A stretch of 25,157 nucleotides of DNA, taken from a virus. This document shows positions 10,316-19,115 of this stretch, in pieces. The stretch covers positions 1 to 25,157 of IMG/VR virus record IMGVR_UViG_3300010354_000587; one strand, 5' to 3'. Within the stretch, counting starts at the first letter, position 1. Each line of letters starts with the position of its first letter. The position numbers were made by a program, and so were the translations under genes. The notes beneath the pieces were generated by a model that had not been told where the DNA came from, ran no database searches, and saw nothing but the letters and a program-made list of their open reading frames with translations.

Positions 10316-10784
10316 GGTCATAAGAGACACAAGAGAACAAAATGGCTGGACATTTATGCCTAGTAAAGCATGTGAGGGAACAATACCAGATGCTTTAAAA
10401 ACAGGTGACTATTCAATAGAAGGATATGAGCATTTACTTACTATTGAAAGAAAAGGTTCAGTAGCAGAATTGGCAAATAATTTGGTAGAGGATAGATTTG
10501 AAAGAGAATTAGAAAGAATGGAGTCTTTCAAGTATTCATTTATGATACTAGAATTTTCTATGGATGATTTAATTAAATACCCTAAAGGATCTGGAATACC
10601 ATCATACAAAATTAAAAGTGTTAAATTAAATCCATTCTTTTTATTAAAAAGATTAATGGAAATAGAGATTAAATATAAAGTTAAAATTATCTTTGCAGAA
10701 AATCATGGGCAAACAGTAGCATCTTCCATATTTAAAAGAGTAATTGAAAATGAAAGACCAAGAGAAGTTAAAGCAGATAATTGA
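10299..10784 (+). CDS. ERCC4-type nuclease
   Basis: A 161-residue protein with ERCC4 nuclease motifs: VIRDTREQNGW (about 7-17), TGDYSIEGYEHLLTIERKGS (about 35-54; GDY and ERK are the metal-binding and catalytic core) and a following helical region (EDRFERELERMESFKYSFMI). The family includes XPF, Mus81 and small archaeal and phage nucleases that cut branched DNA. No helix-hairpin-helix domain is attached. The gene overlaps gmd by 17 bases and the terminase by 35, so it probably serves replication intermediates or packaging, resolving branches before DNA enters the capsid. That last step is inference. The start at 10299 has only a weak upstream signal (GAAAG). Confidence 0.85.
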   Translation: MDIKYKVIRDTREQNGWTFMPSKACEGTIPDALKTGDYSIEGYEHLLTIERKGSVAELANNLVEDRFERELERMESFKYSFMILEFSMDDLIKYPKGSGIPSYKIKSVKLNPFFLLKRLMEIEIKYKVKIIFAENHGQTVASSIFKRVIENERPREVKADN

Positions 10785-12891
10785 TAAAGCTTGGATGCTT
10801 TCAGAAGAAGAAATGTTGGCTGTTAATCCATCTACGGACATAAGAGATATTCAACGAATAGTTGATATACCATTAAATACAATACACCCATTAAAAAATA
10901 TATCTAAACAAGACTTGGAAAGAATGGACATATATCTTTTAAAGATAATGAGAAATCCAGACTACTTTCCATTTACATGTAAGCTGTTGTTTGGCATAGA
11001 TATATTTCCTTTTCAGCATATCATTTTGAAAGAACTTTGGAAAAGACCATTTCCGATGATTATTGCTGGTCGTGGAGCAGGAAAGAGTTATATCCTTGCT
11101 CTATATTCCATGTTGAGACTTTTGTTTACACAGGGATGCAAGATTGCAATCATAGGTAAAGTATTTAGGCAGAGTAAAGTTATATTTGAATATATGGAAG
11201 GTTTGTGGGCAAATGGAGTTATTTATAGAGATATATGTGGTGTTGGCAAAGGTAGAAATAATAGAGATCAAGGACCAAGACGAGATATAGACAGATGTGA
11301 AATGATTGTTGGAGATAGTGTTGCAATGGCATTGCCGTTAGGAACAGGAGAAAAGATTAGAGGTCAAAGAGCAAACTATACAATATGCGATGAGTTTGCA
11401 TCAATCAGAGAAGATATATATCAGAATGTTGTTCGTGGTTTTTCTAGTGTGTCATCAAACCCAAGCGAAAAAGTTCATCGTGAAGCAAAAATAAGATTGA
11501 TGAAAAGACTTGGGCTTTGGACTGAGGCAGATGAAGCACAAGAAAGTAAAATACTAAGAAGCAATCAAAATATAGTTGCTGGTACTGCTTACTATTCATT
11601 CAATCATTTTTATAAAACATGGTTTAACTATAAAAGAATAATTGATAGTAATGGAGATAGAAAAGCCCTTGAGGAAATATTCCAAGGACCAGTACCAGAA
11701 GGATTTGACTGGAGAGATTATTCAGTCATAAGATTGCCAGTAGAAATATTGCCTAGTGGATTTATGGATGCAAAGCAGATTACTTCTGCAAAAATCAATA
11801 GCACAAAAGCTAATTATCTAATTGAATATGGTGCTACATTTGCCACAGATTCTGATGGATTTTTTAAGCGTAGTCTTATTGAATCTTGCGTTGTTGGAAA
11901 ACCGGAAATGCCAGTTGTATTACAAAGCGGTGAAGTTGTTTTCCATGCCTCATTGCTTGGGGATGCTGCTGTTCAACATGTAATGGCGATTGATCCAGCT
12001 TCAGAAAGAGATAATTTTGCAGTTATAGTTTTAGCACTTCATCCAGACCATAGAAGAATAGTTTATTGTTGGACAACCAATAGATCTGCTTTTAAAGAAA
12101 AAATGAAAAATGGAATTGTTAATGAAAAAGATTTTTATGGATATTGTTGTAGAAAAATAAGAAATTTATCAAAATGTTTTCCGAATATGGTTCGTATAGC
12201 ATTAGATAGTCAGGGTGGTGGAGTGGCTATTGAGGAAGGATTGCAAGATACAAACAGACTTCAAGAATCTGAAAAAGCAATCTATAGAGTTATAGATCCA
12301 GACAAACGAAAAGATAGCGATGATAAAAGCGGAGATCATATTTTATCTATGATTAATTTTGCTGATCCAAACTGGGTAGTAGAAGCAAATCATGGCTTAA
12401 GAAAAGATATGGAAGACAGAACACTTCTTTTTCCATATTTTGATCCTATATCATTATCTTTGGCACAAGAAGAAGATATGGCAACAGGAAGAGTTAAAGA
12501 AAATACAAACTTGTACGACACTCTAGAAGATTGCGTCATGGATATTGAAGAATTAAAAGACGAACTTGCAAGTATTGTTCATATACATACACCATCTGGA
12601 AGAGATAGATGGGATACACCTGAGAGTAGAGATCCAGACGGAAAGAAGTCAAGAACTAGAAAAGATAGATATTCTGCACTACTTATGGCAAATATGGTTG
12701 CCAGAACATTTCAAAGGATTGAAGTTCAAGATGAGTATATTCAAACTGGTGGTTTTGCAAGAGAAGTTGCGTCATCAAAAAATACCAATCAAGACATGTA
12801 TATTGGTCCAGAATGGTTTAAAAAAGCTACAAAGCACAACCTTGGTTATGGTACAGTTGTTCCTACAAGGTGTAATAACAATATAGAGTAA
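10750..12891 (+). CDS. terL: Terminase large subunit
   Basis: The packaging ATPase and nuclease, 713 residues from ATG 10750; a TTG two codons earlier is also possible. Walker A IIAGRGAGKSYIL (GRGAGKS near 107-113), Walker B NYTICDEFAS (D214, E215), and C-terminal RNase H-like nuclease acids in HVMAIDPASERDNFAVIV (about 415) and MVRIALDSQGGGVAIEEG (about 485). The N-terminal region before Walker A (FPFTCKLLFGIDIFPFQHII) is the usual adenine-binding segment. Length exceeds most terminases (450-600), mainly through a long region between the motor and nuclease domains and a C-terminal tail. Overlaps the ERCC4 nuclease gene. Confidence 0.95.
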   Translation: MKDQEKLKQIIDKAWMLSEEEMLAVNPSTDIRDIQRIVDIPLNTIHPLKNISKQDLERMDIYLLKIMRNPDYFPFTCKLLFGIDIFPFQHIILKELWKRPFPMIIAGRGAGKSYILALYSMLRLLFTQGCKIAIIGKVFRQSKVIFEYMEGLWANGVIYRDICGVGKGRNNRDQGPRRDIDRCEMIVGDSVAMALPLGTGEKIRGQRANYTICDEFASIREDIYQNVVRGFSSVSSNPSEKVHREAKIRLMKRLGLWTEADEAQESKILRSNQNIVAGTAYYSFNHFYKTWFNYKRIIDSNGDRKALEEIFQGPVPEGFDWRDYSVIRLPVEILPSGFMDAKQITSAKINSTKANYLIEYGATFATDSDGFFKRSLIESCVVGKPEMPVVLQSGEVVFHASLLGDAAVQHVMAIDPASERDNFAVIVLALHPDHRRIVYCWTTNRSAFKEKMKNGIVNEKDFYGYCCRKIRNLSKCFPNMVRIALDSQGGGVAIEEGLQDTNRLQESEKAIYRVIDPDKRKDSDDKSGDHILSMINFADPNWVVEANHGLRKDMEDRTLLFPYFDPISLSLAQEEDMATGRVKENTNLYDTLEDCVMDIEELKDELASIVHIHTPSGRDRWDTPESRDPDGKKSRTRKDRYSALLMANMVARTFQRIEVQDEYIQTGGFAREVASSKNTNQDMYIGPEWFKKATKHNLGYGTVVPTRCNNNIE

Positions 12892-12921
12892 TCCGATTGT
12901 AATCCGATTAGGAAAAAAACA

Positions 12922-15060
12922 ATGTCAAATGATAATCCAATGTTTGTTACTTGGGATGAAAATGATCCATCTTCTAAGGAAAAAGCTTTTGCTAAAGCTA
13001 ACCATGCAGACTCATTAACTAGATCAATTGCTGGAAATTCATTTCAAAATATTTCAACTAATAATGTGTCTGTAAGAGAGTCTTTTGACAAACGAGATTA
13101 TGATTTTTTTAGACCTGGCGAACAGATACCAATTTTTGATAAAGATATCATATTAGCATGTATGCAAGCCTATGAGCGTATAGGCATTGTTCGTAATGTA
13201 ATAGATATGATGGCTGAGTTTGCATGTCAAGGAATTGATCTTGTTCATCCAAATGAAAAAATACAAGAATTTTATAAAGAATGGTTTAAAAAAGTAAATG
13301 GTGTTGAAAGAACTGAGCGTATACTTAATATGCTATATCGTTCTGGTAATGTAATTATAAAAAGATCTACTGCTAAGCTTAAAAATTCAGATGTTCAAAA
13401 TCTTCAGAAAGGTTTAGCAGCAGATGTTCCTGTTGAAAAACCAGCACCGTCACCAAAGAATGAAATACCTTGGTCATATACAATTTATAATCCATATACT
13501 ATCGAAGTTTATGGAGAAGAATTAGCACCATTTATTGGTCCAAACGCATTTAGGTATGGTGTTAAAATACCAGAAATAATAAATAGAAAATTAAAAAATC
13601 CAAAAGAAGAAATTGAAAAAGAAATGGTTTCTGGAATTCCAACATCAACATTTAATCCCAGTATTTCTGGGGGCAAATCTGTTCCTTTGCCACAAGATAA
13701 AACTGTGGCGATTTATTATAAAAGAGATGATTGGCAAGTTTGGGCAAAGCCAATGATTTATTGTATTCTTGAAGATTTGTTAATGCTTAAAAAAATGAAA
13801 CTTGCAGATCTTGCAGCACTTGATGGTGCTGTCAGTCATATCAGATTGTGGAGATTAGGTTCTTTAGAGCATAGAATATTACCAACAGAGAGTGCTATAT
13901 CTAGACTAGCAGATATGTTGTTGAATAATGTTGGTGGTGGTTCTATTGATTTAATTTGGGGTCCAGAACTAGACTTCAAGGAAACATCTACTGATGTAGT
14001 AAAATTTTTGGGCGAAGAAAAATATAAACCAATTTTAAATGCAATCTTCGCAGGACTAGGCATACCACCATCCTTAACAGGGTTGCCAACAGGTCAAGGA
14101 TTTTCAAATAATTACATTAGTCTTAGAACTCTGATTGAAAGACTGGACTATGGAAGACAATTGTTAACTAGATTTTGGGAAACAGAAATTAAAATAGTTC
14201 AAAAGGCAATGGGATTTAAGTTTCCTGCTCAAGTTGTATTTGATCATCAAACATTGCAGGATGAAGCAGCAGAAAAACGATTGCTTATTGATCTAATGGA
14301 TAGAGACTTAATTAGTGAAGAAGCTATTCAAGAAAGATTTAATTTTGTACCAGAAATAGAAAATGTAAGAAGAAAACGAGAAGCAAAAAGAAGAGATAGT
14401 GATCAAATGCCTAAAAAAGCTGGACCTTGGCATAATCCACAAAGACTTGATGACCTCAAAAAAATGTGGGTTCAAATGGGCATTCTTACACCAAAAGATT
14501 TTGGAGTGGAAGCTTCTCAAGAAACAGCACCTCCAAAAAACCCACAAGTTAACCCAGACCAATCTCAGGATAAACCTGTTGGTATTGAAGGGCAAGGAAG
14601 ACCAGTTGGAGTTAAAGACGAAGAAAAAAGAAAAAAGAAAGAAGTAAAGCCAAGGACTTCTGCCGAGTTAGTAGAAATAATGTCTTGGGCAGAAGCATCA
14701 CAGAAAGCAATTTCAGACTTAGTAAATCCAGCTTTTCTAGATTCATCAAAGAAAAAGTCGATTAGAGAACTTTCTTCAGATGAGTTTAATAATTTGGAAA
14801 AAACAAAGTTTCATATTTTGTGTAATTTAAATTATTTAGAAAAAGTAGATAAAAAAACAATTGCAAGAATTATTAATACAGACATGAAAGTTCATGATGA
14901 TATAAACATGGTTTTATCTATAGCAACAAAGAACTATATTTCTAAAGAAGGAATTCAACCTAATACAGAGACTAGAAGGAAAATTGAAGCATCTTCTGTT
15001 GCCATTTATTTTATAGGTAAACAAGATGAAACCAGTAATCCTAATAACTCTGTATCGTAG
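12922..15060 (+). CDS. Portal protein
   Basis: 712 residues, directly after the terminase. AGGAAAAA precedes the ATG. The N-terminal part (YDFFRPGEQIPIFDKDIILA near 60-80, then MQAYERIGIVRNVIDMMAEF) is the entry segment found in portal proteins, followed by NMLYRSGNVIIKRS and the wing and stem regions (PILNAIFAGLGIPPSLTGLP, SNNYISLRTLIERLDYGRQL). The last about 200 residues are charged and low in complexity (EKRKKKEVKPR) before a final helical part. Portals form the dodecameric vertex through which DNA is pumped. Between 12892 and 12922 ATCCGATT is repeated twice. Confidence 0.85.
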   Translation: MSNDNPMFVTWDENDPSSKEKAFAKANHADSLTRSIAGNSFQNISTNNVSVRESFDKRDYDFFRPGEQIPIFDKDIILACMQAYERIGIVRNVIDMMAEFACQGIDLVHPNEKIQEFYKEWFKKVNGVERTERILNMLYRSGNVIIKRSTAKLKNSDVQNLQKGLAADVPVEKPAPSPKNEIPWSYTIYNPYTIEVYGEELAPFIGPNAFRYGVKIPEIINRKLKNPKEEIEKEMVSGIPTSTFNPSISGGKSVPLPQDKTVAIYYKRDDWQVWAKPMIYCILEDLLMLKKMKLADLAALDGAVSHIRLWRLGSLEHRILPTESAISRLADMLLNNVGGGSIDLIWGPELDFKETSTDVVKFLGEEKYKPILNAIFAGLGIPPSLTGLPTGQGFSNNYISLRTLIERLDYGRQLLTRFWETEIKIVQKAMGFKFPAQVVFDHQTLQDEAAEKRLLIDLMDRDLISEEAIQERFNFVPEIENVRRKREAKRRDSDQMPKKAGPWHNPQRLDDLKKMWVQMGILTPKDFGVEASQETAPPKNPQVNPDQSQDKPVGIEGQGRPVGVKDEEKRKKKEVKPRTSAELVEIMSWAEASQKAISDLVNPAFLDSSKKKSIRELSSDEFNNLEKTKFHILCNLNYLEKVDKKTIARIINTDMKVHDDINMVLSIATKNYISKEGIQPNTETRRKIEASSVAIYFIGKQDETSNPNNSVS

Positions 15061-15760
15061 ATATCATGAATTTTGTAGCACTATTGAAAACATAGAAAGA
15101 AATAGAAAGTTTTTTAAAGTAAATCCAGACATATATGTTGTTTGGTCATCGCCAGAAAATGGAAAATTTTGGCTTTTTGAAGACCTTATAAAAAAAAATA
15201 TTATTCAAAAATTAATAACAAGAAAATCTTTTCCAAATGAAAATGGAAAGTTACCAACATCTTTTTTTGAAGCTCACAATATAAGACTTGGATTAGAAAC
15301 TGTATTTAGAGATCATCCAGATTCTTACTGCATAGTTCAAGCAGCAGATGTAAAGATTACAGAATATGGATTTGACACAATAGAAAACGAAATGCTTCGT
15401 GGTGCAAGTGCAGTCACATTTATTTGGAACAATAGTTATACATCTAATGCTTGGGCTACTAATTGTTTTGCAGTTTCTTCTGCAAGAAAATTTTGGCCAC
15501 CATTTGTTGAATACGATACGATTGATGTTTTAGAAAGATATTGGTATAAAGAATTTGCTAAAAATAATAAAAAAGATTATGTTACAGTACTTGGAAATCA
15601 ATCTAATTATATATTTATACACGAACATAAAACAGAAAAACTTCCAGCTTTTTTAGATAAATTTATTGGAAATAAAGATGACATACAATTATTTATAAAG
15701 GGAAGAAAGTCTTTAATTAAAAGAATAATAGATTTTTGGGTGTATTTATTATGGAGATAG
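15026..15760 (+). CDS. Glycosyltransferase-like protein, 244 aa
   Basis: Overlaps the end of the portal gene by 35 bases; AGG lies upstream of the ATG. The N-terminus (MKPVILITLYRRYHEFCSTI) and the nucleotide-sugar-like block SYCIVQAADVKITEYGFDTI (about 100-120) resemble a GT-A type glycosyltransferase; a classic DxD is not seen, with AADVKI at its expected place. The middle (NNSYTSNAWATNCFAVSSAR) fits an acceptor-binding region. Co-occurrence with gmd suggests it uses a GDP-sugar. Candidate only: no family can be named with certainty. Confidence 0.5.
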   Translation: MKPVILITLYRRYHEFCSTIENIERNRKFFKVNPDIYVVWSSPENGKFWLFEDLIKKNIIQKLITRKSFPNENGKLPTSFFEAHNIRLGLETVFRDHPDSYCIVQAADVKITEYGFDTIENEMLRGASAVTFIWNNSYTSNAWATNCFAVSSARKFWPPFVEYDTIDVLERYWYKEFAKNNKKDYVTVLGNQSNYIFIHEHKTEKLPAFLDKFIGNKDDIQLFIKGRKSLIKRIIDFWVYLLWR

Positions 15761-15761
15761 T

Positions 15762-16016
15762 ATGGCAAAAATCAAAATAATATATGACATCAAAACATCT
15801 AATGTTGAAGTATATATAGGAAGAAAAAAGGTGGATGATGTTTATGGTGCTTTTTTGCATCAAGATATAGAAAACTCATATAGATTTACTTTGCAGTTAT
15901 TCAGCGATCAAGATGGAATTTTAAAATTTAAGAACTCTAAGGTTGAAAAAGAACCTCAAAATTTTTTATTTTTGAAAAAAATATGTAATTATTTTGGATT
16001 AGGAGAAAGCAAATGA
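15762..16016 (+). CDS. Hypothetical protein, 84 aa
   Basis: Unrecognised. The ATG follows GGAGATAGT at the end of the previous gene, and its stop overlaps the next ATG (ATGA). Beta-rich first half (MAKIKIIYDIKTSNVEVYIG, then RKKVDDVYGAFLHQDI) and a hydrophobic C-terminal helix (NFLFLKKICNYFGLG). It sits between portal-linked genes and the protease, so a minor head role is possible. Confidence 0.75.
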   Translation: MAKIKIIYDIKTSNVEVYIGRKKVDDVYGAFLHQDIENSYRFTLQLFSDQDGILKFKNSKVEKEPQNFLFLKKICNYFGLGESK

Positions 16017-17518
16017 AAGAATTTCCTATATACAAATCAGAAGTTCAAGATGGACTTAAAGAAAAAATTATTTCAAGTATGTCTATTTCGTCAACATGCG
16101 AATTAGAAATTTGTGATCCTTTTACTTTAAGTAAAGCTTTTAAAGCAGTTGCAGAAAATAAAAATCAAATGGATCTTCACTATTTAAAGTCAATCCTTGT
16201 AACAACAGGATGGAATAAAAATGATGATGTGTTTGATAAAGCAGAAGTTTGGACTGCAAGAAATACTCCTTCTGATAAACCATTTAATTTAGAACATGAT
16301 CAAAAGCAAATAATTGGCCATATTACTGGATCTAAAGTAATTGACGATGAAGGCAATGATATCGCAGAAGGAATGAGTGTTGATGAATTGCCTAAAAAAT
16401 TTCATATTTTAACATCTGCCGTTCTATATAAATTTTGGGAAGATCCAAAAAAACAAGAAGAAATGAACAATATAATTGCAGAAATAGCAAACAATAAATG
16501 GTTTGTTTCTATGGAAGCATTATTTAATAATTTTGATTATGCTATGGACGATGGTGTTTCTGCCAAAGTTGTTGCAAGAAATGAAAAGACTGCTTTTTTA
16601 ACTAAACATCTTAGGGCTTATGGTGGCACAGGGGTGTTTAATGATGTTAAAATAGGTAGAGTTTTAAAGAACATAGTGTTCTCTGGAAAGGGGTTGGTTA
16701 AAAAACCAGCTAATCCAGAAAGCATTATTTTTGATGAAACAGAAGCTTTTGTTAAGAGTTCGGTGTACAACTTAGATGAGACTATAAAGTCAAAGGAGAC
16801 AATTATGAGTATTGCAGAACAAACAGAGAAAAAAGTTGCAGAAGTTTCTGTAGAAGCTACTGAACAAACTATTTCTAAAGATGATGAAAAGGGTCAAATG
16901 GGCGAAGCTGGTTTGCCCCCCAAAGAATTTTTGTCTCAGAAGCCAGAAGAAGAAAAAGAAGAAACTCCAGAAATGGAAAAGAAAGAAGACAAAATGGAAC
17001 AAGAAGAAGCTTATATGATGGAAAAGAAAAAGATGGCTGAAGAAAATGCAGCGATCAAAAAACAATTAGACATGGTTGTCAATGAACTTAATAACATGAA
17101 AAAAGAAAAACAATCAAATGATAGAACTAATCATGTTATGGAAAAATTAGGTATGAAAAAAGAAGAAGCACTTCCAGTAGTCAATGCTTTAAGTGCTCTT
17201 GATGACGAATCTTTTGCTAGTGCAGTCAATATTCAATCTGATTATTACAACAAAAAAATGTCTGAATATAAATCTGGAAAAACTGTGAATGAAGAAGTTC
17301 CTTCAAAAGATCCAGAAGAAGACAAAAAGAAAAATCCAAGCGAGAATGTAGAAGTTAGTGAAGATCCATCGGATGTGAAAGCATCTATATCTGTCTTGGA
17401 AACTGCTGAAGTTAAATCAGATGCTGCTCTTGCGACTTCAGAAAGTTCGAATGGTGTAAAGCAAGTAGCATCGCAAATTGCGTCTTATTTTGGTTTAGAA
17501 ACATCGGCAACAGAGTAA
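16013..17518 (+). CDS. Prohead protease with fused scaffold
   Basis: 501 residues. The first about 230 form a capsid-maturation serine protease of the herpesvirus-assemblin type: FNLEHDQKQIIGHITG (H95) and NKWFVSMEALF (S166) give the His-Ser pair. The rest is Glu- and Lys-rich and helical (MEKKEDKMEQEEAYMMEKKK), typical of internal scaffolding protein, ending in a Ser/Ala-rich tail. The protease cleaves scaffold and capsid proteins after assembly. An internal start at 16805 would yield the scaffold alone. The AAGGAG of the next gene lies just past its stop. Confidence 0.82.
   Translation: MKEFPIYKSEVQDGLKEKIISSMSISSTCELEICDPFTLSKAFKAVAENKNQMDLHYLKSILVTTGWNKNDDVFDKAEVWTARNTPSDKPFNLEHDQKQIIGHITGSKVIDDEGNDIAEGMSVDELPKKFHILTSAVLYKFWEDPKKQEEMNNIIAEIANNKWFVSMEALFNNFDYAMDDGVSAKVVARNEKTAFLTKHLRAYGGTGVFNDVKIGRVLKNIVFSGKGLVKKPANPESIIFDETEAFVKSSVYNLDETIKSKETIMSIAEQTEKKVAEVSVEATEQTISKDDEKGQMGEAGLPPKEFLSQKPEEEKEETPEMEKKEDKMEQEEAYMMEKKKMAEENAAIKKQLDMVVNELNNMKKEKQSNDRTNHVMEKLGMKKEEALPVVNALSALDDESFASAVNIQSDYYNKKMSEYKSGKTVNEEVPSKDPEEDKKKNPSENVEVSEDPSDVKASISVLETAEVKSDAALATSESSNGVKQVASQIASYFGLETSATE
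16792..16798 (+). promoter_or_regulatory. Internal ribosome binding site for nested scaffold
   Basis: AAAGGAG six bases before an in-frame ATG (16805), inside the protease-scaffold gene, as strong as that of any separate gene in this operon. Confidence 0.65.
16805..17518 (+). CDS. Nested scaffold protein, 237 aa
   Basis: In-frame internal product beginning MSIAEQTEKKVAEVSVEATE at codon 265 of the protease gene, just after the protease domain. Contains the coiled-coil acidic part and C-terminal tail. Nested protease/scaffold pairs sharing one reading frame are known from lambda (C/Nu3) and other phages. Expected excess over the full protein matches the need for many scaffold copies per prohead. 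Evidence is the strong ribosome binding site and its place at the domain boundary. Confidence 0.62.
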   Translation: MSIAEQTEKKVAEVSVEATEQTISKDDEKGQMGEAGLPPKEFLSQKPEEEKEETPEMEKKEDKMEQEEAYMMEKKKMAEENAAIKKQLDMVVNELNNMKKEKQSNDRTNHVMEKLGMKKEEALPVVNALSALDDESFASAVNIQSDYYNKKMSEYKSGKTVNEEVPSKDPEEDKKKNPSENVEVSEDPSDVKASISVLETAEVKSDAALATSESSNGVKQVASQIASYFGLETSATE

Positions 17519-17533
17519 TAAAAGGAGAGAATA

Positions 17534-18001
17534 ATGGCTCTTAAATCTGACCGTAATGTGCTTGAAACTGACATTTCTTTGGTTTGCAACGATGTTGTAA
17601 GCAAAGGTCTTGTTCTTGTTTATGGCACAGCAGCTTCTGGTGTTGGCAATGAAACTCCTGGTGTTGCGACTTTGGTTACCAATCCTTCTGGCTACAAAGT
17701 AGCTGGTTTGACTTTGGCAAGCTTTGTTAGCATTGACCAGACTCGTCAGCATCGAAATTTCCATAAAGATGAACAAGTCATTGGTGAAAAAGCTCCGCTG
17801 CTTCGCAAAGGTTATGTTGTAACTGACGCAGTAGCAGGAACTCCAGCACCTGGTGCTCCAGCATATCTTGTTGGAACTGGAGTTTTGTCAACAGTAGTTT
17901 CCGCTACTGGTGGCGAAGTTGCTACTCCATTGGTTGGAGTTTTTGCAACCGCTAAAGATGAAAGTGGTTTCGCAAAAGTTTACATTAACCTTCCTGCATA
18001 A
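17534..18001 (+). CDS. Probable capsid decoration protein, 155 aa
   Basis: ATG preceded by AAAAGGAGAGAATA. Beta- and Gly/Val/Ala-rich with no long helix (GLVLVYGTAASGVGNETPGV, APAYLVGTGVLSTVVSATGG). Position between scaffold and major capsid gene is that of head decoration proteins. Codon use is close to that of the capsid gene, with more GTT, GCT and CGT than neighbours, suggesting high expression. Another virion role cannot be excluded. Confidence 0.6.
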   Translation: MALKSDRNVLETDISLVCNDVVSKGLVLVYGTAASGVGNETPGVATLVTNPSGYKVAGLTLASFVSIDQTRQHRNFHKDEQVIGEKAPLLRKGYVVTDAVAGTPAPGAPAYLVGTGVLSTVVSATGGEVATPLVGVFATAKDESGFAKVYINLPA

Positions 18002-18024
18002 CTTAAAAAAGGAGAGATAGTTCC

Positions 18025-19017
18025 ATGAAGACCCCAACTCCAGAAATGGTAGACCTTTTGCAGAAGTCAGGCAGCAACAATTATGAAGTTGCTTGTGCTG
18101 CACAGGTCGAATTGGCAAAAGCATTAACTCTTCCTCTTCGTCAGGGAGTGCTTAATGGTGATATCGTAAGCAACATTTATGAATCCGTAAATTTTGCTCC
18201 TGGTACCTCAGTAGAATTTCCTTTGGATTTTCTTGCTCCTGGTACTGAAAAAGATTTCGTTGCTTATACGATTCCTGCACAGGGTAAAATTCCTGAGAGA
18301 AGCGTAGAAGGCGACTATGTAATGGTTCCTACTTATGAAGTTGGTGCATCCATCGACTTCTCCTTGCGTTATGCTAGGGATGCAAGGTGGGATATCATTG
18401 GTAGGGCAATGCAAGTTCTTGAAGCATCTTTTGTTCGTAAAATGAATACTGATGGTTGGAGAACTATTCTTGCTGCGGGTGTTGGTCGTGGCTTGCTCAT
18501 TTATGATGATGCTGCTTCCGCTGGCTACTTTAGCAAGAGACTTGTTGCTCTTATGAAGACTTCTATGAGGCGAAATTCTGGTGGTAACAGCACCTCGATT
18601 AATCGTGGTAAACTTACCGACCTTTATATTAGTCCAGAAAGTCTTGAAGACATTCGTGGATGGCAGATTGGTGAAGTTGACGACTTTACTCGAAGGGAAA
18701 TTTTTGTTCAAGAACAAATGCCTCTTCCAAGAGTATTTGGTGTTAACCTTCACGATCTTGATGAGCTTGGTGTTGGCCAAGAATTCAACAAGTATTTTGA
18801 TATCACCCTTGGTGCTGATTTCAGCAACTCTAAGGTTGAACTTGTTGTTGGTCTTGATCTTGAAAAGAACGACAGCTTTGTTCATCCTGTTCGTCAAGAA
18901 ATCGAAGTTTACGAAGACCCTACTTTCCATCGTCAACGCAGGATGGGTATGTATGGTTTTGGTGAACATGGTTGGGCTGTTCTTGATAACCGCAGGGTTC
19001 TTCTTGGACAACTTTAA
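18025..19017 (+). CDS. Major capsid protein, HK97-like
   Basis: 330 residues, last gene of the head module, with AAAGGAGAGATAG before ATG. Contains an N-terminal helix (TPEMVDLLQKSGSNNYEVAC), an E-loop-like segment (EGDYVMVPTYEVGASIDFSL), a spine-helix-like stretch (RAMQVLEASFVRKMNTDGWR) and a C-terminal strand-rich end (RRMGMYGFGEHGWAVLDNRR). Length is typical of HK97-fold capsid proteins that lack a large propeptide. Codon use is optimised and a strong terminator follows, as expected for the most abundant virion protein. Confidence 0.85.
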   Translation: MKTPTPEMVDLLQKSGSNNYEVACAAQVELAKALTLPLRQGVLNGDIVSNIYESVNFAPGTSVEFPLDFLAPGTEKDFVAYTIPAQGKIPERSVEGDYVMVPTYEVGASIDFSLRYARDARWDIIGRAMQVLEASFVRKMNTDGWRTILAAGVGRGLLIYDDAASAGYFSKRLVALMKTSMRRNSGGNSTSINRGKLTDLYISPESLEDIRGWQIGEVDDFTRREIFVQEQMPLPRVFGVNLHDLDELGVGQEFNKYFDITLGADFSNSKVELVVGLDLEKNDSFVHPVRQEIEVYEDPTFHRQRRMGMYGFGEHGWAVLDNRRVLLGQL

Positions 19018-19041
19018 TCTAAAGTTATCAAAAAACAAAAG

Positions 19042-19070
19042 CAGTCCTCTTTACGAGGACTGTTTTTTTT
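19042..19070 (+). terminator. Intrinsic terminator after major capsid gene
   Basis: Stem CAGTCCTC/GAGGACTG (19042-19049, 19055-19062), five-base loop, then eight T (19063-19070). The clearest terminator in the window. Confidence 0.92.
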
Positions 19071-19115
19071 ATTATAATTCATATAGTATTTAAATTACCT
19101 TTTGAGGATTTTGAT

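Noticed and set aside
18208-19038. 276-codon minus-strand open frame opposite the major capsid gene
   Set aside because: The plus strand has a strong ribosome binding site, an HK97-like product and optimised codons; the minus product has no protein-like pattern and would start in the terminator.
19071-19115. Promoter between the capsid terminator and the Cys-rich gene
   Set aside because: TATAAT is present near 19073 but no matching upstream box at a proper distance; it may rely on read-through.
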